Notes: a model not told the origin generated them from the letters alone. A DNA stretch of 64,000 nt from Vicia villosa (GCF_029867415.1 NC_081180.1:23026808-23090807); one strand, 5' to 3'; counted from the first letter of the stretch, positions 35,301 to 47,538 are shown. Program-made: numbers and translations.

Positions 35301-35801
35301 ACCTTTGTTGAAAGGTGTACTGAATGATTCTCTTAAACTAGAATGCACAGCCAAATTAACTGAGAACTACCCTGCCCCAGGTTATGATCGAAGGTTTTAA
35401 TTAGTACAAGAAAGAAACTTCTACTTCTTAGGCTCAAAGGGGTTGACGAGGGATTAACATCCTTATATCTCCACTGTTTAGGAATTGAAACAATGCCTGT
35501 ACATCGTCAGCATAGTCCGCTCAAAAGCATACTGTATGAGGTTGCGGTATCGTTTTCGTCCTCCTCCCTCAAAAGGTATACAACTTTAGCAGGAGTTGAG
35601 TATCACAAAAACATATGCAGAATAAAGACATAATTTAAAATGAGTGATAACGAAATAATTTATTCAAGACAAATATATGCAATGCACTGATGATGATTAT
35701 TAAAACAAATAATGTCTATCATAATTTGAATGTTTAAACAAACAGAATAGAAATTGCAAATGAAAGTAAATCTAATGATCTAAAGTTCATCCACTATGAC
35801 A
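32378..35801 (-). other. Ogre derivative 3' untranslated region
   Basis: About 3.4 kb of non-coding sequence after ORF2. It contains the higher-order tandem repeat at 32565-33500 and the motif shared with the Athila 3' region at 34767-34814. No ORF is supported. The part up to 35486 recurs at 43143-46250. Confidence 0.85.
32565..33500 (-). repeat. Higher-order tandem repeat in 3' UTR
   Basis: Sub-repeats of 42-49 bases, each with a CGTGTC...CCGTTCGT...GAATTAGA core, are arranged in threes to a unit of about 139-140 bases. The GTCAGTGATCGTGTCTACAC word recurs near 32707, 32846, 32985, 33125 and 33265. A second copy of the array is at 43330-44265. Tandem repeats in this part of Ogre elements are a known source of legume satellites. 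Confidence 0.92.
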
Positions 35802-37013
35802 TTAATCATTCTTGTCGTGATTGTGCCTGGGAGCAGGGATCACTATAGGAGTCTGGGGATGAGGGAATTCAATTTCACCAGCATCGATCATGTCTTGAAT
35901 CTTGTTCTTCGATGGCCAACAATCATTTGTATCATGTCCAAGGCTATTGGAGTGGTATGCGCACCTCGCATTGGGCTTATAGCTGGGAGCGGAAGTGTTG
36001 GGCTTTACAGGAGGATCTCTTAAAGTAATCAAGTTCTCTCTCAGCAAATGTTGTAATGCCTGAGCCAGTGACATATTGATCTTTGTAAACTGACGTTTAG
36101 ATGTATCTGACCTGCGTCTTTGTTGCGGAGCTAATGTAGAGGTCAGAATTGTCCCCACAAATTGGTTGGGTTCATTGTGATCTTTCTGGTCGTACACGAC
36201 GTGAGGTTCCTCAGGAGACTGGCAGTCAATGATTTTGTCATCGATTAAGTCTTGGATCTTATTCTTCAGTGTCCAACAGTTATTAGTGTCATGTCCAGGA
36301 CTATCAGAGTGATACGCACACCTTGCATTAGGATTATAACGAGAAGAGGAAGTACTAGGATTCCTCGGAGGGTCCTTCAAAGTGATTAGCCCTTTCTTCA
36401 GCAATTGTTGCAACGCTTCGGCCAGAGTCATATTGATCTTTGAGAATTGGCGCTTGGGTGTATCTGACTTGTGTCCTTGTTGTGGAACTGGTGTAAAGGT
36501 CAGAATTGTCCCCACAGATTGGTTGGGTTCATTGTGACCTTTCCGATTGTACCCAGTATTGGCCATATGAGGTTTCTCAGGTGAAATGACGTCAATGATC
36601 TTGCAATCAATGAGGTCTTGGATCATGTGCTTCAATGGTCCACAATCCTCTGTATCGTGACCGGGACTGTTTGAATGATAAGCACATCTTGCATGGTACT
36701 TGTACCCAGGAGTGGGATTAGCAGGAAGTGAATATGGAGGCAATAGAGTTATCAAGTTCTGATTGAGCAGTTGTTGCAGAGCTTGAGACAGCGGCATGGG
36801 TAACGGAGTGAATGACCGCTTAGGCTTGGACTTCCATTTATCTTGCACACCTTGCCCCCTTTGTTGGTCCTTCTCCTTCTCGGACAGAAGTGCCTTTAAT
36901 TCTTCTTGCCCCTTGGCCAAGTGAAAGATTATTTTCTGGAACTGGTTGTTCTGAGCTTGGAGATTCTTCAAAGATTGTTCGAGATTCATCTTTGTTACTG
37001 AAATAAACAGCAC
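35802..37013 (-). CDS. ORF2: Gag remnant with three zinc modules
   Basis: 403 codons, or 395 if the Met at 36989 is used; that one gives MNLEQSLKNLQAQ, like a coiled-coil Gag start. After a coiled-coil segment (about 9-50) the Gag core is missing. Then a module of about 120 residues occurs three times: an L-x-x-ALQ-x-LL helix, a proline-rich linker, then a zinc cluster C-x2-H-x5-H-x4-C (residues 110-124, 232-246, 351-365) and an IQD-x-ID segment. Ogre Gag normally has one such cluster. The modules are diverged, so the triplication is not brand new, yet every Cys and His is kept in all three. Likely role: nucleic-acid binding, perhaps packaging; this is inference. No protease or polymerase follows the stop. 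Confidence 0.85.
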   Translation of the reverse strand: MLFISVTKMNLEQSLKNLQAQNNQFQKIIFHLAKGQEELKALLSEKEKDQQRGQGVQDKWKSKPKRSFTPLPMPLSQALQQLLNQNLITLLPPYSLPANPTPGYKYHARCAYHSNSPGHDTEDCGPLKHMIQDLIDCKIIDVISPEKPHMANTGYNRKGHNEPNQSVGTILTFTPVPQQGHKSDTPKRQFSKINMTLAEALQQLLKKGLITLKDPPRNPSTSSSRYNPNARCAYHSDSPGHDTNNCWTLKNKIQDLIDDKIIDCQSPEEPHVVYDQKDHNEPNQFVGTILTSTLAPQQRRRSDTSKRQFTKINMSLAQALQHLLRENLITLRDPPVKPNTSAPSYKPNARCAYHSNSLGHDTNDCWPSKNKIQDMIDAGEIEFPHPQTPIVIPAPRHNHDKND

Positions 37014-37249
37014 AAAGATGAGGCATTTGATTTTATGAAACCTGCGATGCGACGTTTATGAATGATATGATTATGCATATGCAATGTTTCGAGGACCTTT
37101 AGAATTCAAATTTGTTTAAAACAAAACAAAAGGAAATTTTATTAATAATAATTAAGAAAAAGTAATTGTAAATTGTTTTATTGTTGTCTTTTACAATAAG
37201 GAAAGTATAAAACTAGAAAATAAAATAAAACTTAGAAAAGATAAATTCT

Positions 37250-38587
37250 TCAGGTCTCCCATGGACGCTTCCTCTTTGAACCAATGAAGTTGTTGATGCC
37301 TTGCTCTGCTTGAAGTAATCTTGTGAGTTCTAACACTTTCTTTTCTTTGTCACGAAACTGAGCTTCGAAAGTGTCTCTTTCTTCCTTTAGTTGAACCCAG
37401 GATCTCTTTAATTCTTCGATGTCAGTTGGCATGTCTGGATGAGTAATAACTTGAGGAACTCTTTCCTCGCAATCAGGCTCCACTATCACAGGTAAGACAT
37501 ACGGATAAGGCATGATGAGACGTTGAGCACGAGTGCGTACCCATCTAAGGTAAGGCCCCAAAGGAATGGAGTTTCTTTGTCCCAAGCTTTTGTTATCAAT
37601 TCTATTTACCATATCCCAAGCTCGTATGAACTTCCGGCGGTGATTCTGAGTGTCATCTTCATAATCAAACACAATCCCTTGTATAAGCATATGGTGAGGA
37701 CCATCTCTTCGAGCGTAACCAAATTGTCGTAAAGCCAAGCAAGGATTATAAGTGATACCCCCTCGTATGCCAAGTAAAGGCACATTAGGATATTGTCCAC
37801 AACGGTCGATCATGGTGAAACTTTCCTTGGATAAAGACAGCCAACGGATATCAGAATGTGAAAGTGACATTATTCTCTTGTGCCATTTCAACCTTTGGTC
37901 GTTCCTCATTACTGAGCGAGGCAAGTGCGAAATAAACCACTTAGATAACAAAGGTATGCAACACATAAGAGTCCCTCGCTTCTTCATAGTACGAGTGTGA
38001 AGAGAGTGTAGGATATCTCCAAGCAAGGTAGGAACTGGATTGCGTGTCAGAAATATTTTTATGGCGTGCACATCAATGAACTGATCAGGATTAGGGAACA
38101 ACACCAAACCATAGATAAGTAATGCTAATATGTCTTCGAAGGCTTGATAACTCATGGACTTCAGAAACATGCGAGCTTTCCCAAGTAAGAACTTAGCGAG
38201 GAATCCCTTGACTCCACTTCTGGTTTCCCAATGACCATCAATATCAGACTTCTTAAGATGTAAAGCGGGAGCAATAACTTCTAATTTTGGAATTTCTTCC
38301 AAACCAGTGAACGGAATCTGATCTCGGATGGGGAGTCCAAGTATGTCAGCAAACTCTTCCATAGTAGGTACCAACTGATAATCCGGGAAAGTAAAACAAT
38401 GATGCTCGGGATCGAAGAATTGAAATAGTACACTCATCATTTCTTCGTCAAAGCCTGAAGTAACTAAACTGGGCAAGAGACCATGTCTTTCAGAGAATCG
38501 GGAACCTCCAGGAATCTCTAATACCAATTCTTTCAGTTCGGAAGGTATCTTCACAAAGTTAACTCGAATGGTGTTTCTAGTCTCCAT
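37250..38587 (-). CDS. ORF1: Ogre ORF1 protein (plant mobile domain-like)
   Basis: 445 codons, intact, the first ORF after the primer site, as in Ogre elements, where ORF1 has no known function. Motifs: FDPEHHCFTFPDYQLVPTME (58-77) followed by LGLPI (83-87), and later QYPNVPLLGIRGGITYNPCL (265-284) with LALRQFGY. These resemble the plant mobile domain / DUF7745 type of proteins common in legume genomes (name from memory, no search run). A charged coiled coil (about 390-432) precedes a basic C terminus KRKRPW that could act in nuclear import. It is homologous to the ORF1 fragment of the outer Ogre at 51041. The start is the first Met and matches the domain start; the spacer to ORF2 is 236 bases. 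Confidence 0.85.
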   Translation of the reverse strand: METRNTIRVNFVKIPSELKELVLEIPGGSRFSERHGLLPSLVTSGFDEEMMSVLFQFFDPEHHCFTFPDYQLVPTMEEFADILGLPIRDQIPFTGLEEIPKLEVIAPALHLKKSDIDGHWETRSGVKGFLAKFLLGKARMFLKSMSYQAFEDILALLIYGLVLFPNPDQFIDVHAIKIFLTRNPVPTLLGDILHSLHTRTMKKRGTLMCCIPLLSKWFISHLPRSVMRNDQRLKWHKRIMSLSHSDIRWLSLSKESFTMIDRCGQYPNVPLLGIRGGITYNPCLALRQFGYARRDGPHHMLIQGIVFDYEDDTQNHRRKFIRAWDMVNRIDNKSLGQRNSIPLGPYLRWVRTRAQRLIMPYPYVLPVIVEPDCEERVPQVITHPDMPTDIEELKRSWVQLKEERDTFEAQFRDKEKKVLELTRLLQAEQGINNFIGSKRKRPWET

Positions 38588-39336
38588 AACCTACAAAACA
38601 GAACAAAGATGAATTCCTTGGTCCTCGAATGGTTAGTCATGATGTTATGATGCTCATGATGTTTATGATGTCATGAATGCCAAGTAGATAACAAACACAA
38701 ACAAGTCACACAATTTTGCCTTAAGGTTAGGCTTGCATGTGGTCTGGGGGTGCGTACCCTCCCCACTGAAGTTTAGTCGGTTCAAACCTGTCCTATATAC
38801 AGATCGGGTTCTAAGGAGCTCATATCGTTGACCTTTCTCGAAGGCGCTTATCTCAGTTCGGCAATCGAATCGCCAACCGAAAAGGTCCTGAAAGTCCAGT
38901 CCATATGAGTGTAGCTTCGAGTATCAACCAACTTTAGTCGGAACCAAAGCCAGCCATCTCGCTACTTTCTAATAGGCTAAAGTCAAGTTCGACTAAGGTT
39001 CTAAGGGCAAATTAGTGCTTAATGACACCACGCGGCAGCCAAGCATTTCCTTAGGTCGGATCCCAAGGAACACCAGGACAAACCAATGTGTCACACTAAC
39101 GATGGCCATCAGATCAACCACATCAGTGTACGCTGTGCAGTCTCATTGATCTCATGCCATTTACCTAAGGTACTCAGATCCGGGTTAGGATCTTTCACAC
39201 AGCAAAATACCCAAAACAGCCCTGCAAAATTAAAGCAAACAAAGCAAACAATAGAAAACATTTAAGGTGAATCCTAAACTTTTAAGGTAACCCCTCTTTT
39301 ATCGAAATTATAAATCCCCAGCAGAGTCGCCAGTTC
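38588..39336 (-). other. Ogre derivative 5' leader and primer-binding site
   Basis: A leader of about 750 bases between LTR and ORF1. At 39315-39332 the minus strand reads TGGCGACTCTGCTGGGGA, the tRNA-Arg-type primer site of Ogre elements, four bases from the LTR end. No ORF is supported in the leader. Confidence 0.85.
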
Positions 39337-42300
39337 TGTAATACGGTGAACTGACTTTTATTGATCGAAATGTCGCGGTTAAGCATGAGTCGCCACCGAC
39401 TTTTATTTTATCCAAACAAATTCAGAAAGGCTAAAAGAAACAGAAAAAACCTTTTAAAGAAATCTAAGTTCGGGGGGTAATTTATGCAAAGGGAAGGTGT
39501 AAGGCACCCTTTGCATCCATGGTTTTCCATGGGCTCTTAATTGCTTTGCTTGCTCGCTTGTTTAGAAAATGTAGATGAAAGAGATAGGGACTTTAGCTCG
39601 TAAATGAGCGTAGCCCTTTTGAAAAATTATGAGAAAGAATATAATAAAAAGGTTTGAGCATTGCAAGGCAATTAGGGGCAATTACCTTAAACTCAGATGA
39701 TAGGTCTCTTTTTAGCCTTTCAGAATGAAAGGGTCTATCCTTGCCATAAGAGGGCAGGAAGCCTTTCGTTTGGAGGTTGAAGGGTCATCGAAGCATCCTT
39801 TGCCATAAGACTGTCCCATGCCATAGGAGGGCAGGTAGTCTAAGGCAAGGATCAGAATAAGCCTTATTCGTAGGCAGCCAGAAGATACCTCAGCCTTTTT
39901 CCGTAGGCAACTTCCGAGGGTCAAGGTCATATTTGTGTATCGAAGGCAGCATCATTTAGGGTCGTGACCTTTTTATCGAGGCAACGTGGCTGAGGTATCC
40001 TCGAATTCGAGGGACATGGCTTATTCTGCAAAAAAACACAAAGGCAACAGGCAACAGGCAACAAGGCAACAGAGAGGGTTACCCAAAAGCGTGCGTGTGT
40101 GCACCAATCACGTGATTATGTTCAGTTATGTTATCTTATAAAATTACGTGATGCTAATTCAATTAATAAGTTGCACTCCCTATAATTACTAACCACACAA
40201 TAATATAACAATAATAATGGGGAAGGGAAATTGTAACCAGCGGAGGAGAGGGGAATTGAAACCAGCGGGATATAAAAATAAAAGGCAAAAGGTTTAACAC
40301 AAGTAATAATTTGTGAATAGGGTTTAGGGTTACCAATACTCGTAGCTTTGGCAGTTGACAAACCCTGAAAATTGGAAAAGAAAGAATAAACAGAGGGGTG
40401 AGTGCATTATCGGTTCGGAGGCAAATGAGGTTAACCTTAATAAAATAAAAGATAAATAAATTAATAATGAATGATAAATAATACTTAGCTTTGATTTGGA
40501 TTTGATCTGATATGGTTGGTTAGAGTCGGAGGAAACCTCGGGGGTAACCCTGAAAAGACAAGGCAGAAAGAGAGGGAGTGAATGTATGCACAGTTCTGAA
40601 ATATAAGGACAAACCCTAAAATTAAAAAGGAAACAGAATAGACATCGAATAAATAAAATACTTAGCTTTTGTATTTTGATCGGGCGTGTCATCGGAGTGA
40701 CCCATGTTGATAACCCTGAAAAGGCACAAAAGAAATATTCAGTGTAGTGGGATGTTCGTCGTAAACCCTGATTAGGGTACGAATTTAAATAAGAAAATAT
40801 AAATGATTTAATTAATTATTGGTCTCGCGACCTAATTAATTAAATCGGGATAAAAATAGAATCGAGTACAGAAATAATTTTTAGGAAATTTTTTAGGATT
40901 AAAACAAAATAGATATGAATTTTTAAAGTAATATACATAATTAAATATATATAAAATATAATATATAAAGATAAAAAATAAACTAATGTAAATAAAATAA
41001 ATAAATAAAACATATTATTTATATAAATAAATATATTATATATATAAAAAAAAATTAGAATAAAAGAAAATAAATAGTTTATTATTAATAAGAAAAAGAA
41101 ATATTTAAAATGATATATATACATATATATAAATAAAATAAAAACAAGTTACATAATTAAAAATAAAAAAATTTGGAAAATTCTTAGCTTGGATCTGGTG
41201 CTACACGCGTGTGCATTCCATGGTGGACTGGCAGGCTAAGATCCGTTGGATTGATTTGAGGATCAGATGGATGGCAAGGCTGATGAGGGAGCATGATAGC
41301 GTATACATCTTAACGCACAGGATCTGCTCGTTCCAATTCAAAAACGCGCGCGCGAAGCTGGCCAATGGGGAGGCGACGCGTCATCGTCTCCAACCTTCCC
41401 TCCGTCGTCTTAGCCCTGGTAATAAGCTATAGCAACGGTTTTGTTCGTAGCTACAACTTGCACCCTACGAATACATGCAAACGTACACAAAAATATTTCG
41501 CGAGACCCCCTTTGAATTCGTCTGGGCCTCGTGAATTCAACCATGTCCATTATTTAACCTAATTTCACTCGTATGCAGAAACCCTAATTGGAATTGCAAA
41601 ACCCTAATAATGGCGAAACTCACATCACAGCGTATTAATGCAATTAGGTTTCCAGAATTAATCAGAGCATCCATATAAACATGATCATGCATCAAGAATT
41701 CATTAATTATGCGTGTATGATCGAACTCGATGCAAGTTTAAAAGGCATAAAAACATGACTTACAGAGTAGTGTTCTTGAGGTATTAAGGCCTGGGAATAA
41801 TCCAAACAGCTTCAGAGAAGATCGAGGAAGGTATTTGAATGCTTGTTACGCCTTGAATTGCTCTGCTACTGAAAATTGGATCTTGGAATTTCCTTCACCT
41901 TTTCAAGTCGGTTTAGGGGTTTCTTGCTGCAGAATTCGTGTCCTTTGCATCTGGCTTTTGTTGTGTATATATATGTGAATGTTTTAGGTCAACAAAATTG
42001 AAAAGAATCTCTTTGAATCAAGAATTTAATATGGTGAGAATTTGATTGAAAATATGATTTTGAAAATTTCCAATTATGGCCAATATTGACTCAATCTCCT
42101 CCCAATCACATTTGCACGAAATTACATTAGATATGGAACATATTTGATGATAAAATAGATCCAAATCATATCTTGTACCAATATTTGATTTTCTTTTTAA
42201 TTTATTTGATTTTAATCCTTTTTTAAATGAATTAAAAATTCATAATAAATCAAATAAAGCTTATGATTTCGTGGGAAAAAGGTTTTGGGCCTTTGATGAC

Positions 42301-43142
42301 TTGTATAGCAAGATTGGATCAAAAGAACTTGGGCCTTTTTGCAAAAAGTGTTCAATTCTTTCACATTTTCCTTCCCAAAATAGCCTCACTTTGACAAGGC
42401 CTATCTCCCTCAATTTTTGGGGTATGGAAGTGTTCTAAGACATTTTGGAAACCTTAGAGAGTCCTCTAACCAGTGTCTTTGGTCTCATGTAAAAATTATT
42501 TTCCATGTTCATTTCATGACCTTTTGAAAAAAGTGTCTTTTTGTTGACTTTTGAAAAGGACCTATAATGTATGAAGCCATATCTCTTAAACCATTGACCT
42601 GTGAGCTTTGATTCTTGGACCATTGGATAGAGGAGTGACTTCCCTTCAAAATGAGCTTTGGTGGGAATTTTTCTGATGAAGTATGAATTTTTGGTGAATT
42701 TTCAAAGTTTGGTTGACTTTTTCAGTTCATGCCAAAAATAGTAACTCTTGACTTTTGACTTCTCTGATATTTCCTTGCATCATCATGATCAACCCTTGAT
42801 CAAATGATGGTTTTAGGGTTATGAGGATGTTGTTGACCTAATATCTTGAGTTTTGACTGTATTTTGACTTGAAATGACTTTTTTGCCCTTGAAGGTTGAC
42901 TGTTGACCTAATCAGGATTTGAGGGACTCAATTTGCTCTGTTTGACTTGAAACTTTGCATAGAGATTCTTTGGGATGTTGGTGACCCTATGGAGCCACCC
43001 TGAGCCATTGATTCAATGATTTCCTTTTGACTGACCTAAACCCTAGTTCAGAGCCTTGTATAGGGGAGTGAGTTTTAGGAGCATTGTATTTTGATTTGGT
43101 TTTGTGCAGGAGAAAAGTATGGGCAAATTTTGGGGTATGACA
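39337..43142 (-). repeat. Ogre derivative full LTR (middle copy)
   Basis: 3806 bp, the same length as 28572-32377 and nearly identical; I noticed two substitutions (near 40594 and 41456). It is the LTR that abuts the primer site and so works as 5' LTR of the complete unit. At its other end (43143) it joins a polypurine tract and 3' UTR, so it is at the same time the 3' LTR of a truncated upstream unit. Confidence 0.92.
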
Positions 43143-46100
43143 GCTGCCCCTGTTCAATTATCTTAAACCTGAAGATGTAGAGTGGTTTGTATGCCAGTCG
43201 GTATCTGAAGGTGGAAGGTGATTGAACACTAGAATACCAAGAAATTTGCCCTAGTTGAAGTAGGGACTTTTGTCGGAGATGGGCTTCAAAGATGCCATCC
43301 GGTAGTTGAAGTTTGAGAAATGTCGTTTGCGCGTTGATCGTGTCATTACCGTTCGTAGTAAATGAATTAGATCTTTTGGAGGGATAATCGTGTCTACATC
43401 GTTCGTGATGATAGAATTAGACTCTCTTGTCGTGTCAGCACCGTTCGTAGTAACTGAATTAGACCGTGGACGTCAGTGATCGTGTCTACACCGTTCGTGA
43501 TGATAGAATTAGACCTCTGAAATTTGATCGTGTCAGTACCGTTCGTAGTATCTGAATTAGATCTTCTGTCGTGTCAGTACCGTTCGTAGCAGCTGAATTA
43601 GACTGAGAAGGTCAGTGATCGTGTCTACACCGTTCGTGATGATAGAATTAGATCTCTGAAATTTGATCGTGTCAGTACCGTTCGTAGTATCTGAATTAGA
43701 TCTTCTGTCGTGTCAGTACCGTTCGTAGTAGCTGAGTTAGACTGAGAAGGTCAGTGATCGTGTCTACACCGTTCGTGATGATAGAATTAGATCTCTGAAA
43801 TTTGATCGTGTCAGTACCGTTCGTAGTATCTGAATTAGATCTTGTGTCGTGTCAGTACCGTTCGTAGTAGCTGAGTTAGACTGAGAAGGTCAGTGATCGT
43901 GTCTACACCGTTCGTGATGATAGAATTAGATCTCTGAGAGTTGACCGTGTCAGTACCGTTCGTAGTAACCGAATTAGATCTTTTGTCGTGTCAGTACCGT
44001 TCGTAGTAGCTGAGTTAGACTGAGAAGGTCAGTGATCGTGTCTACACCGTTCGTGATGATAGAATTAGATCTCTGAGAGTTGACCGTGTCAGTACCGTTC
44101 GTAGTAACCGAATTAGATCTTTTGTCGTGTCAGTACTGTTCGTAGTAGCTGAATTAGACTTTGAAAGTAGTCGTGTCATTACCGTTCGTGGTAAATGAAT
44201 TAGATCTTCGAGCGTTGATCGTGTCAGTACCATTCGTAGTAGCTGAATTAGATCTTGGAAAGTTGGAGATTTCGTTCATTTGTCGGTACCTGTATTCTGA
44301 AAAAGGTAAGGTTAATCTTTATGCAATGTCATGATGCATGGGTTATGTAATGAATCCCTCAAAATAAATGAGAGCTTTTGCATGTTATGTATGAGTTCAT
44401 TATGAGGTAATGTATGCAGTGTATGAATATGTTTATATGATACGTGAATATGATTTATGTTGTCTTTGATTAAGAAAGTAGATCTTTATGTCCTTGTAAT
44501 TGTACTGTCTGATCTTGTCTTGAAGATGCTCAGCTGGGAATTTATGATTTCTGCTTGGAGATGATCAGTGACTTGATGTTCCCTTATTGGTGATAAAGAT
44601 ATTGATAAATCATGTTGGAGGTGAGCGACAGTGTTGAAGATGTAAACTCTGTTGGGCAGCCATGTCTTTATCGGGAGCGTTTGAAGGTATCTTCTTAATG
44701 ATTACTCTGTGGGGATATGATCTTGTGAACCCGGCTTCGTGGGGAGACATGGGTGAAAGTTTCCCCCAGTATTATAGTAACTACTACTTGATTTAGGACA
44801 CGTGACTTAAAATGTCAAACGGGACTTGTATAGATTTGCCCCAGTTAGCAGGAACTTTGGAAAGATTCACCTTGCGAGGACTTTATAAGATGTGCACTTT
44901 AGGAGACATGCCCCTAGTAATCATATGCCCAATATGATGTCCTATGTTGGTTGAGAAGTACCTTCAGATCTTCTTGGATGCGTGCCCCTGATTATTTTGG
45001 CATCCTTGAGAGATTCTCGGAATCTTGACTTGATTGCCCCAGATTGTTTGGACAAATAGTTTGAAACCCACTTGAGGTGTATGCCTTTGATTGTTTGGCT
45101 TTTGAGAGATTCTTATAATCTTGACTGGGTTGCCCCAGATTGATTGGGCAAAGCATGTCATGCCCCTTGTATACGTACGAGACATTGCTTCTCGGAGTAA
45201 TCTTGTCCGTTGGGATAACTTTTAGTCATTAGTTGTGCCATGTGCAAGTTCTTTCTGATGCTAGCTTTTGAAATTATGTAGCAGAATATGTTTAATAATG
45301 AATTCATGAGATGCAATGCATACGTTTGTCTTGAGTTTTTGAAAAACATTAAAGCAAGAGATGTAAAAGTGTGATGTTTGTAAAAACATGATATTTGTAA
45401 CGACGTGTTGTTTGTAAAACGTGTTATTTGTAATAACGTGATGTTTGTAAAAAAGAAATATCAACTCAGCATTTTTGGTAAACCTTAAGGAGTCAGGATA
45501 CCTTTTTGGTGACAGTATGCTTTCGAACTAACCATGCTTCAATTAGGACTTTCAAGGGTTGTAACGTGGCTTGGTTCACGGTTTTAAGAAACAAAGGATA
45601 ATGGCTCAAAGTTTATTGTACCCACCCCTCTTCGTGATGATCTTCAGTCCTAAGCTCAGCTAAATCAAACTTATGCATTCAGGTTCCAAGAGACTTTTGG
45701 ATTTGCACCTTTGATAATGATGATGGTTCACCAACAAAGATAACTTTTGAGATGGCAGTCACTTCTTCCTTTTGGTAGTCACAACGTTGTGTTGTTCAGG
45801 AATTTATTAACTTCTCTTTTTTCATTTTTTTTTAACTTTTGCCTGAACTGTCTTTTTTGAGCTTACAGTCAGCGGGATGCCTTGATTTTGCCTAAGTCGT
45901 TTTTTTGATTTTTGACTTAGCAGGCCTTTCTTTGTATATATATTTTTCATTTTTTCTTTTGAAGATGTTGACTGTCTTGTTTGATGACTGACGAACCATC
46001 ATTGTCTTTTGATTGACATCTCCAACACTTCTTTGATGTGTGCGGATGACCGTTTGTGATTGAAACCTTTGTTGAAAGGTGTACTGAATGATTCTCTTAA

Positions 46101-46250
46101 ACTAGAATGCACAGCCAAATTAACTGAGAACTACCCTGCCCCAGGTTATGATCGAAGGTTTTAATTAGTACAAGAAAGAAACTTCTACTTCTTAGGCTCA
46201 AAGGGGTTGACGAGGGATTAACATCCTTATATCTCCACTGTTTAGGAATT
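43143..46250 (-). repeat. Partial internal region of a second unit
   Basis: It duplicates 32378-35486 (3' UTR and polypurine tract) with about seven differences, such as near 44584, 44803 and 44960. It ends abruptly at 46250 where an LTR fragment joins; ORF1, ORF2 and primer site of this unit are lost. Confidence 0.9.
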
Positions 46251-47000
46251 GACAAGGCCTATCTCCCTCAATTTTTGGGGTATGGAAGTGTTCTAAGACA
46301 TTTTGGAAACCTTAGAGAGTCCTCTAACCAGTGTCTTTGGTCTCATGTCAAAATTATTTTCCATGTTCATTTCATGACCTTTTGAAAAAAGTGTCTTTTT
46401 GTTGACTTTTGAAAAGGACCTATAATGTATGAAGCCATATCTCTTAAACCATTGACCTGTGAGCTTTGATTCTTGGACCATTGGATAGAGGAGTGACTTC
46501 CCTTCAAAATGAGCTTTGGTGGGAATTTTTCTGATGAAGTATGAATTTTTGGTGAATTTTCAAAGTTTGGTTGACTTTTTCAGTTCATGCCAAAAATAGT
46601 AACTCTTGACTTTTGACTTCTCTGATATTTCCTTGCATCATCATGATCAACCCTTGATCAAATGATGGTTTTAGGGTTATGAGGATGTTGTTGACCTAAT
46701 ATCTTGAGTTTTGACTGTATTTTGACTTGAAATGACTTTTTTGCCCTTGAAGGTTGACTGTTGACCTAATCAGGATTTGAGGGACTCAATTTGCTCTGTT
46801 TGACTTGAAACTTTGCATAGAGATTCTTTGGGATGTTGGTGACCCTATGGAGCCACCCTGAGCCATTGATTCAATGATTTCCTTTTGACTGACCTAAACC
46901 CTAGTTCAGAGCCTTGTATAGGGGAGTGAGTTTTAGGAGCATTGTATTTTGATTTGGTTTTGTGCAGGAGAAAAGTATGGGCAAATTTTGGGGTATGACA
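46251..47000 (-). repeat. Truncated outer LTR of Ogre derivative
   Basis: The first 750 bases (minus-strand sense) of the LTR, matching 42393-43142. The junction with the internal fragment shares TTGA between both partners, a microhomology typical of illegitimate recombination. The outer end is intact and followed by the target duplication CCGTG. Confidence 0.9.
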
Positions 47001-47538
47001 CCGTGCTCAGATGAATTCAACTTGTTCCAGACATCCAGACACCTTCCATAATCATCATAGAAGCTATTCAGATTGATACAAAGCATCTGTAACACCTCCA
47101 GATCAAAATCCAATTCTCAGTTTGGCCGTTTTTGAGGTAAGTGCACTTGAACTTCAAACTCTACTCTCCACGCATCATAAATGAAATATGAACATACCAT
47201 CTCATTTCTGCACACTCGAGGATCATTAACCCTCAATCAATTGCATCATAACTTGCACATACAGGATTTCAGATTGAATCATAGAATTAGGGTTCTTCGT
47301 GTTCATCAGAAAATTGATAGCCTTAGAGTGAAAATAAATGCAATTAAAGACCACCATCATGATCCTTATGAAAAAAACGAGTGAGTTAGACCCTTCACTT
47401 GATCAATTTGGTTCAGTTTTCAGAAAATTCAAATTCAAATTGGGATTGTGTTCTTGGCGCGTTTTTTGGTTCATAAGTTTTGAAATTCAGTTGAGTAATA
47501 TATTCTACCAAGCGCGTATTACTAACAAGCCACAAGCG

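Larger units (their letters stand above)
28572..47000 (-). mobile_element. Pol-less Ogre derivative with three LTR copies
   Basis: An 18,429-bp insertion in the 5' LTR of the Ogre, flanked by CCGTG at 28567-28571 and 47001-47005. On the minus strand: truncated LTR (47000-46251), partial internal region (46250-43143), full LTR (43142-39337), primer site, ORF1 (38587-37250), ORF2 (37013-35802), 3' non-coding region with tandem repeats, polypurine tract, full LTR (32377-28572). LTRs begin TGTCATACCCCAAAATTTG, nearly as in the Ogre, and the primer site is the same tRNA-Arg type. There is no protease, RT, RNase H or integrase, so it must borrow them, most plausibly from Ogre. The repeated 6.9-kb blocks differ at only about 8-10 positions, so the structure is very recent. 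Confidence 0.88.

Noticed and set aside
37250..38587. Host gene with a plant mobile domain
   Set aside because: It lies between a primer-binding site and ORF2 inside a bounded LTR element and is homologous to the ORF1 of the outer Ogre, so it belongs to the element.
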